Assembly: GCF_001422885.1 (NCBI RefSeq)
Contig: NZ_LMMZ01000038.1
Location: 124,001-188,000 of the forward strand
Length of the DNA: 64,000 bases
Origin: Methylobacterium sp. Leaf104
Lineage (GTDB): Bacteria > Pseudomonadota > Alphaproteobacteria > Rhizobiales > Beijerinckiaceae
Direction of reading: 5' to 3'
The notes beneath the pieces were generated by a model. The model was not told the origin of the DNA, did no database searches, and saw only the letters and a list, made by a program, of their open reading frames with translations. Position 1 is the first letter of the stretch. Each line of letters opens with the position of its first letter. Both the position numbers and the translations under genes were made by a program. Positions 59,523-64,000 of this stretch are shown here, in pieces.

Positions 59523-61496
59523 ATGAAGAAAAACAAGGTCATCACGGCCGGCGAGGCGATCGCGCTGATCCGGCACAACGACGTGGTCACCACGACGGGC
59601 TTCGTGCAGAGCTGCATCCCGGAGGCGCTGCACGCCGCCCTGGAGACCCGCTTCGTCGAGACCGGCGCCCCCCGCGACCTCACCCTGATCATGACGGCGG
59701 GGGCGGGCGACAGCAAAGGCCTCGGCACCGGGCGCCTGCACCACGAGGGCCTGCTCCGCCGCGTCATCGCCGCCAATTTCGGCCGCATGCCGAAGGTCGC
59801 CAAGGCCGCCCAGGAGAACAGGATCCTCGGCTACAATCTGCCCCAGGGCGTGATCTCGCAGCTCTATCGGGCCTGCGCCGCCGGCCAGCCGGGGCTGTTC
59901 TCGAAGGTGGGCCTGCACACCTACGTCGACCCGCGCCATGGCGGCGCCCGGGTCAACACCGTGACGGAGGACGAGATCGTCAAGCTCGTCGAGGTCGATG
60001 GCGAGGAGTGGCTGTTCTACACCGCCACCAAGATCGACGTCGCCTTCATCCGCGGCACCTCGGCCGACCCCTCGGGCAACATCTCCTTCGAGAAGGAGGC
60101 GCTGACCCTGGACTGCCTCGCCCAGGCCATGGCCGCCCGCAACAACGGCGGCATCGTCATCGCCCAGGTCGAGCGCATCGTCGATGACGGCTTCCTGCTG
60201 CCCAAGGACGTCCGCGTTCCGGGCATCCTCGTGGATTGCGTCGTGCTGGCCGAGCCCGAGATGCACCGCATGAACTACGGCGTGCAGCACGATGCGGCGC
60301 TGGCCGGCCAGATCCGCGTGCCCGTGAGCGGCATGAAGAAGATGCCGCTCGACGCCCGCAAGGTCATCGCCCGGCGCGCGGCCTTCGAGCTGCCGCCCAA
60401 CGGCGTCGTCAACCTCGGCGTCGGCGCGCCCGAGGGCATCTCGGCGGTGGCGAACGAGGAGAAGGTCACTCCCTACATCACCCTGACCACCGAGGCCGGC
60501 GCGGTGGGCGGCGTCCTCGCCTCCGGGTCGAGCTTCGGCGCGGCGACGAACGCCGACTGCGTCATCGACCAGAACCAGATGTTCGACTTCTACGACGGCG
60601 GCGGCCTCGACATGACCTGCCTCGGCCTCGCCGAGTGCGACCAGCACGGCAACGTCAACACCAGCATGTTCGGCGGCCGCCTCAATGGCTGCGGCGGCTT
60701 CATCAACATCAGCCAGAACGCCCGCTCCGTGGTCTTCGCCGGTACCTTCACGGTCGGCGGCCTGGAGACCGTGATCGAGGACGGCAAGCTCCGGATCGTC
60801 ACGGAAGGCCGCTCGCAGAAGTTCCTGCCGCAGGTGGAGCAGATCACCTTCAGCGGGCACTACGCGCAGATGCGCGCGCAGCCGGTGATCTACGTCACCG
60901 AGCGCTGCGTCTTCCAGCTCACCGACGAGGGCCTGGAACTCATCGAGGTCGCCCCCGGCATCGACATCGAGCGGGACATCCTGCCCCACATGGGCTTCCG
61001 GCCGATCATCAAGCAGCCGATGCCGATGGATGCCCGCCTGTTCCGAGACGAGCCGATGGAGCTGCTGGCCGACCTGCTCAATCTCAACCTCCCCGAGCGG
61101 GTCAGCTACGACGCCGAGCGCAACATCCTGTTCGTGAACCTGGAGGGCTGGCACGCCCGTGCCAAGAGCGACCTCGACGATCTGCGCCTGGTGCTGGTGG
61201 GCGCCTGCAAGAAGGCCGGCCAGCGGGTCAACACCGTGGTCAACCACGACGGGTTCCGCATCAACGAGAACCTGTACGACGACTACGCGCACATGATTCA
61301 GTACCTGCAGGCGAACTACTACCTCACCACCACCCGCTACGCGACCAGCGCCTTCCTGCGCCTCAAGATGGAAGAGGCGCTGACCCGGCGCGGCGTCGCG
61401 CCCCACGTCTTCGAGCGCAAGGAGGATGCCCACGCCTTCCTGGACGGGGCCGGCAAGATCCGACGCGCTTCCACGGCGATCGCCTCGGCGGCGTGA
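59523..61496 (+). CDS. family I acyl-CoA:carboxylate CoA-transferase (YdiF-like), 657 aa
   Basis: The alpha and beta halves are fused, as in YdiF and propionate CoA-transferase, but with a longer C-terminal extension. The catalytic glutamate is Glu324 in LTTEAGAVGG; GVGAPEGIS near 300 forms the oxyanion region. It moves CoA between short-chain acyl-CoA and acetate or other carboxylates. ATG 59523 is chosen since homology begins at KVITAGEAI. The substrate is not decided. The LysR gene that follows on the same strand may regulate it. Confidence 0.85.
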   Translation: MKKNKVITAGEAIALIRHNDVVTTTGFVQSCIPEALHAALETRFVETGAPRDLTLIMTAGAGDSKGLGTGRLHHEGLLRRVIAANFGRMPKVAKAAQENRILGYNLPQGVISQLYRACAAGQPGLFSKVGLHTYVDPRHGGARVNTVTEDEIVKLVEVDGEEWLFYTATKIDVAFIRGTSADPSGNISFEKEALTLDCLAQAMAARNNGGIVIAQVERIVDDGFLLPKDVRVPGILVDCVVLAEPEMHRMNYGVQHDAALAGQIRVPVSGMKKMPLDARKVIARRAAFELPPNGVVNLGVGAPEGISAVANEEKVTPYITLTTEAGAVGGVLASGSSFGAATNADCVIDQNQMFDFYDGGGLDMTCLGLAECDQHGNVNTSMFGGRLNGCGGFINISQNARSVVFAGTFTVGGLETVIEDGKLRIVTEGRSQKFLPQVEQITFSGHYAQMRAQPVIYVTERCVFQLTDEGLELIEVAPGIDIERDILPHMGFRPIIKQPMPMDARLFRDEPMELLADLLNLNLPERVSYDAERNILFVNLEGWHARAKSDLDDLRLVLVGACKKAGQRVNTVVNHDGFRINENLYDDYAHMIQYLQANYYLTTTRYATSAFLRLKMEEALTRRGVAPHVFERKEDAHAFLDGAGKIRRASTAIASAA

Positions 61497-61545
61497 ACCG
61501 GGGGCGCCCGTCCCGGAGGCGTGGCGCCGACGATGAAGTAGGCTC

Positions 61546-62496
61546 ATGGTGCTTGCGTCGGCACCTGCGCGTCGGCACAACCGATCCGTGCCGCCCAGCC
61601 GTACGAGCCTGCCCGCCCTCGGGGCCTTCCTGGCGATCGCGAAGCATCGCAGTTTCCGGCGTGCAGGCCTTGAACTGGGCGTCAGCGCCTCGGCGCTGAG
61701 CCATGCCCTGAAGGGCCTGGAGTCGCAACTCGGCGTGCGCCTCCTCAACCGCACGAACCGGAGTGTCACGCTCACGGCCGCCGGCGAGGATCTGTTCGCG
61801 TCGCTCGAGGGGCCGTTCGCGGCGATCGGACAGGCCGTCGAGGCGTTGAACCGTCATCGTGGCGAGCCGGCCGGCCGCGTGCGCCTCAACGTGCTGGAAC
61901 ATGCGAGCGCACTGCTCCTGGCCCCGGTCCTCCCGGTCTTCCTCGCGCGCTATCCGGAGATCGCGATCGATGTCCGCGTCTCGAACACCCTGCTCGACGT
62001 CGTCGAGGCGGGCGCCGATGCGGGAATCCGCTACGGCGACACGGTTCCGGAGGACATGATCGCGCAGCGCCTCTCCGCCGAGGTCCGCTGGGTCGTGGTC
62101 GGTGCGCCCGCCTACCTGGCGCGCTTCGGTGTGCCGATGCATCCCAACGACCTGCTCGCCCATCGCGGCCTGGGCATCCGCCTCGGCAACGATCGCATCT
62201 ATCGCTGGGAGTTCGAGCGGCACGGCGAGGCCGTCGCCCTGGATGTGCCGGGGGCATTGACCCTCGACAACACCGGGCTGGCGATCGCCCTCGCCCAGGC
62301 CGGCGCCGGTCTGGCCTACCTGCCGGAACCCTGCGTGGCGACGCCGGTCCGGGAGGGGGCCCTTCGGCGCGTGCTCGACGACTGGTCTCCGGCCGGCCCC
62401 GCCTTCCACCTCTATTACCCCGGACGCCGGCAGCTCCCGACCGGTCTGCGGCTGCTCATCGCTCTGATCCGCGAGATGCGCCCGCTCGGCCTCTGA
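61546..62496 (+). CDS. LysR family transcriptional regulator, 316 aa
   Basis: The winged HTH (ALGAFLAIAKHRSFRRAGLELGVSASALSHALKGLE, about 23-58) and the periplasmic-binding-protein-like effector domain (about 105-305) are complete. The start at ATG 61546 adds 15 residues before the HTH; GTG 61588 is possible. It lies between the CoA-transferase and an SDR gene on the same strand, either of which could be its target. Confidence 0.88.
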   Translation: MVLASAPARRHNRSVPPSRTSLPALGAFLAIAKHRSFRRAGLELGVSASALSHALKGLESQLGVRLLNRTNRSVTLTAAGEDLFASLEGPFAAIGQAVEALNRHRGEPAGRVRLNVLEHASALLLAPVLPVFLARYPEIAIDVRVSNTLLDVVEAGADAGIRYGDTVPEDMIAQRLSAEVRWVVVGAPAYLARFGVPMHPNDLLAHRGLGIRLGNDRIYRWEFERHGEAVALDVPGALTLDNTGLAIALAQAGAGLAYLPEPCVATPVREGALRRVLDDWSPAGPAFHLYYPGRRQLPTGLRLLIALIREMRPLGL

Positions 62497-62694
62497 CGCC
62501 GCCTGCGCATGAAACGATGAGGATGGCTCATCGCCCCGATGAGGTGACACCGGCTCACACCGCCGGATCGTCCCGCCTACATCCAGGCCGACGCTCCGGG
62601 ACGGTGTCCGCCGCCGACGACGCACAGGGCGCGGGCATCGGGACATCCTCCGGATCATCGGCGCGTCCGCCCTTCGAACCCGTGAGGTCCTGCC

Positions 62695-63450
62695 ATGTCC
62701 CGTCCCGATCGATTCACCGGCCGCGTCGCGTTCGTCACCGGAGCCGCCAGCGGCATCGGACGCGCCACCGCGGTCGCCTTCGCGCAGGAAGGGGCCCGGG
62801 TCGCCATCCTCGACCGGACCGAGGTCGCGCTGCAGCGGACCGCGGAGGCGATTCGGGAGGCCGGCGGCGAGGGGCTGGTCCTCGCCTGCGACATCGCCCG
62901 GCCGGAGGAGGTGGAGGCGGCGGTCGCCGGGACGGTCGCGACCTTCGGCCGGTTCGACATCGCCTTCAACAACGCTGGCGTGGAGAACATCGCGGCGCCG
63001 GTGGCGGACATCGCCCTCGACGAGTGGGATCGCGTCCTCGACATCAACCTGCGCGGCACCTTCGTCTGCATGAAGCACGAGATCGCGCAGATGCTGCGCC
63101 AGGGCGGCGGCGTGATCGTCAACACCGCGTCGGGCGCCGGCATCCGGGGCGTCGCGGGGGGCGCCAGCTACGCCGCCTCGAAGCACGCCGTCATCGGCCT
63201 CACGAAGTCGGCCGCGCTCGACTATGCCACCGCGAACATCCGGGTGAACGCGGTCCTGCCGGGCAACATCGCGACCCCGATGATGGACCGCTTCACCGGA
63301 GGCGACATCCAGAAGGCGATCGATCTGGAGCCGGTCGGCCGCCTGGGCCGGCCCGAGGAGATCGCGGAGGCGGTCCTGTGGATGAGCGCCGACCTCGGTG
63401 CGTTCGTCACCGGCGCCGCGATCTCGGTCGACGGTGGCTGGTCGCTCTGA
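62695..63450 (+). CDS. short-chain dehydrogenase/reductase, 251 aa
   Basis: The classical SDR motifs are intact: TGAASGIG at 15-22, NNAG at 92-95, catalytic Ser146 and Y159-x-x-x-K163. The C-terminal SVDGGWSL is typical. It oxidises or reduces an alcohol/ketone using NAD(P); Asp40 in ILDRTE after the second strand favours NAD(H). The substrate is not known. Confidence 0.88.
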   Translation: MSRPDRFTGRVAFVTGAASGIGRATAVAFAQEGARVAILDRTEVALQRTAEAIREAGGEGLVLACDIARPEEVEAAVAGTVATFGRFDIAFNNAGVENIAAPVADIALDEWDRVLDINLRGTFVCMKHEIAQMLRQGGGVIVNTASGAGIRGVAGGASYAASKHAVIGLTKSAALDYATANIRVNAVLPGNIATPMMDRFTGGDIQKAIDLEPVGRLGRPEEIAEAVLWMSADLGAFVTGAAISVDGGWSL

Positions 63451-63529
63451 TCATCACGTCCGCGGCTCGGGTCGCCGCGCCCAGGAGGCCCCGGTTGCGG
63501 GACGCGCTGCGGCCTGAGAAGAGGGTGGG

Positions 63530-64000
63530 ATGATCGTCCGTTCGCGCCCGAGCCTCCTCGATATCCTGTTCACCCTGCGCGGCTCGATCCTGCCGCAGGT
63601 CGCCCTCAAGGTCGTGGGCATCACCCTGGTGGCCGTGGTCGTGGTGGCGGCGGAGCGACGCTGGCCCGAGGCGTTTCCGGTCACCGCCGGCGTCGGGCCC
63701 TTCACCCTGATCGGGATCGCCCTGTCGATCTTCCTGAGCTTCCGCAACAGTGCCTGCTACGACCGCTGGTGGGAGGGCCGCCGCGCCTGGGGCAGCCTCG
63801 TGGTCGAGGCGCGGGGGCTCGCCCGGCTCGTGCCCGCCCTCCTGCCGGGCGAAGCCGCCGCACCCCTGCGCGGGCGCAGCCTGCGGCGCCTCTCGGCCTT
63901 CGCCCACGCCCTGCATGCGCAGCTCCGCGGCGGCGATCCTCGCGCGGCGGCCGTGCCCTGGCTTCCGGAGGCGGAGGTCGTGTCGCTGGCCCGGCATCCG
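63530..64000 (+). CDS. bestrophin-like (UPF0187) membrane protein, 5' part
   Basis: The first 157 residues are in the window; the gene runs off the right edge. They include SLLDILFTLRGSILPQV, a transmembrane helix near 27-42, GVGPFTLIGIALSIFLSFRNSACYDRWWEGRRAWG (about 54-88), the latter being the bestrophin-family signature. It is predicted to form a pentameric anion channel. The ATG at 63530 follows a GAGGGTGGG stretch. Confidence 0.85.
   Translation, partial: MIVRSRPSLLDILFTLRGSILPQVALKVVGITLVAVVVVAAERRWPEAFPVTAGVGPFTLIGIALSIFLSFRNSACYDRWWEGRRAWGSLVVEARGLARLVPALLPGEAAAPLRGRSLRRLSAFAHALHAQLRGGDPRAAAVPWLPEAEVVSLARHP

Noticed and set aside
59322..61775. 817-codon frame opposite the CoA-transferase gene
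   Set aside because: It is an antisense shadow produced by GC3 bias; the translation is a Val/Asp/His/Gln-rich mix without domains.
1..64000. CRISPR array
   Set aside because: No regularly spaced repeats of 23-40 bp and no cas genes were found. The only tandem repeats are the short 12-bp units at 7709.

Overview
The window looks like chromosome of a high-GC alphaproteobacterium, most likely Methylobacteriaceae (Methylobacterium/Methylorubrum type). The pointers are a nepR-ecfG general stress response pair, an eukaryotic-type glutamine synthetase II behind a sigma-54 promoter, a Suv3-like helicase, a SWIB-domain protein, a FIST-protein/hybrid-kinase pair and a MauG-like dihaem peroxidase. The genus is inferred from gene content and base composition, not from a database match.

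Left core (1-7503): small proteins, a Crp/Fnr regulator next to a ClpP-like serine peptidase, an HNH-type protein coupled to a small partner, an AraC regulator followed by an MFS transporter gene broken by two single-base shifts, a secreted protein, an unusually AT-rich intergenic block, and a PilZ protein.

Genomic island (7504-34178): a 46-bp direct repeat bounds about 26.7 kb. The right copy is the 3' half of an intact tRNA-Thr(UGU) gene on the minus strand; the left copy is the displaced fragment. Inside are (i) two convergent operons that together encode two phospholipase-D-type proteins, two related proteins of unknown function and one SNF2/DEAH helicase (8424-18397), the best candidate here for an undescribed defence system; (ii) a mobility and replication core of an AlpA-like HTH protein, a primase-helicase, a very long imperfect stem-loop and a tyrosine integrase (19789-24350); (iii) a type I restriction-modification operon with an extra half-size specificity subunit and a coupled YgjP-type metallopeptidase (25791-32903); (iv) small cargo genes, including a DUF3892 protein. 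I see no phage structural genes and no relaxase, so it reads as a defence island or satellite-like integrative element.

Right core (34210-64000): RadD-like helicase, htpG, a GGDEF/EAL protein, an amicyanin-like cupredoxin, a DoxX-like membrane protein, a dihaem peroxidase, glnII, a GST/WYL-regulator divergon, glutaminase, the nepR-ecfG pair with stress-type neighbours (DUF892, SWIB and PRC-barrel proteins), a Suv3-like helicase, a LuxR-type response regulator divergent from a FIST-sensor/hybrid-kinase pair (NosP/NahK-like), a family I CoA-transferase, a LysR regulator, an SDR and a truncated bestrophin-like channel at the right edge. Several genes carry GGAAC-N17/18-GTT elements upstream, the expected EcfG promoter form, which links them to the nepR-ecfG locus in the same window.
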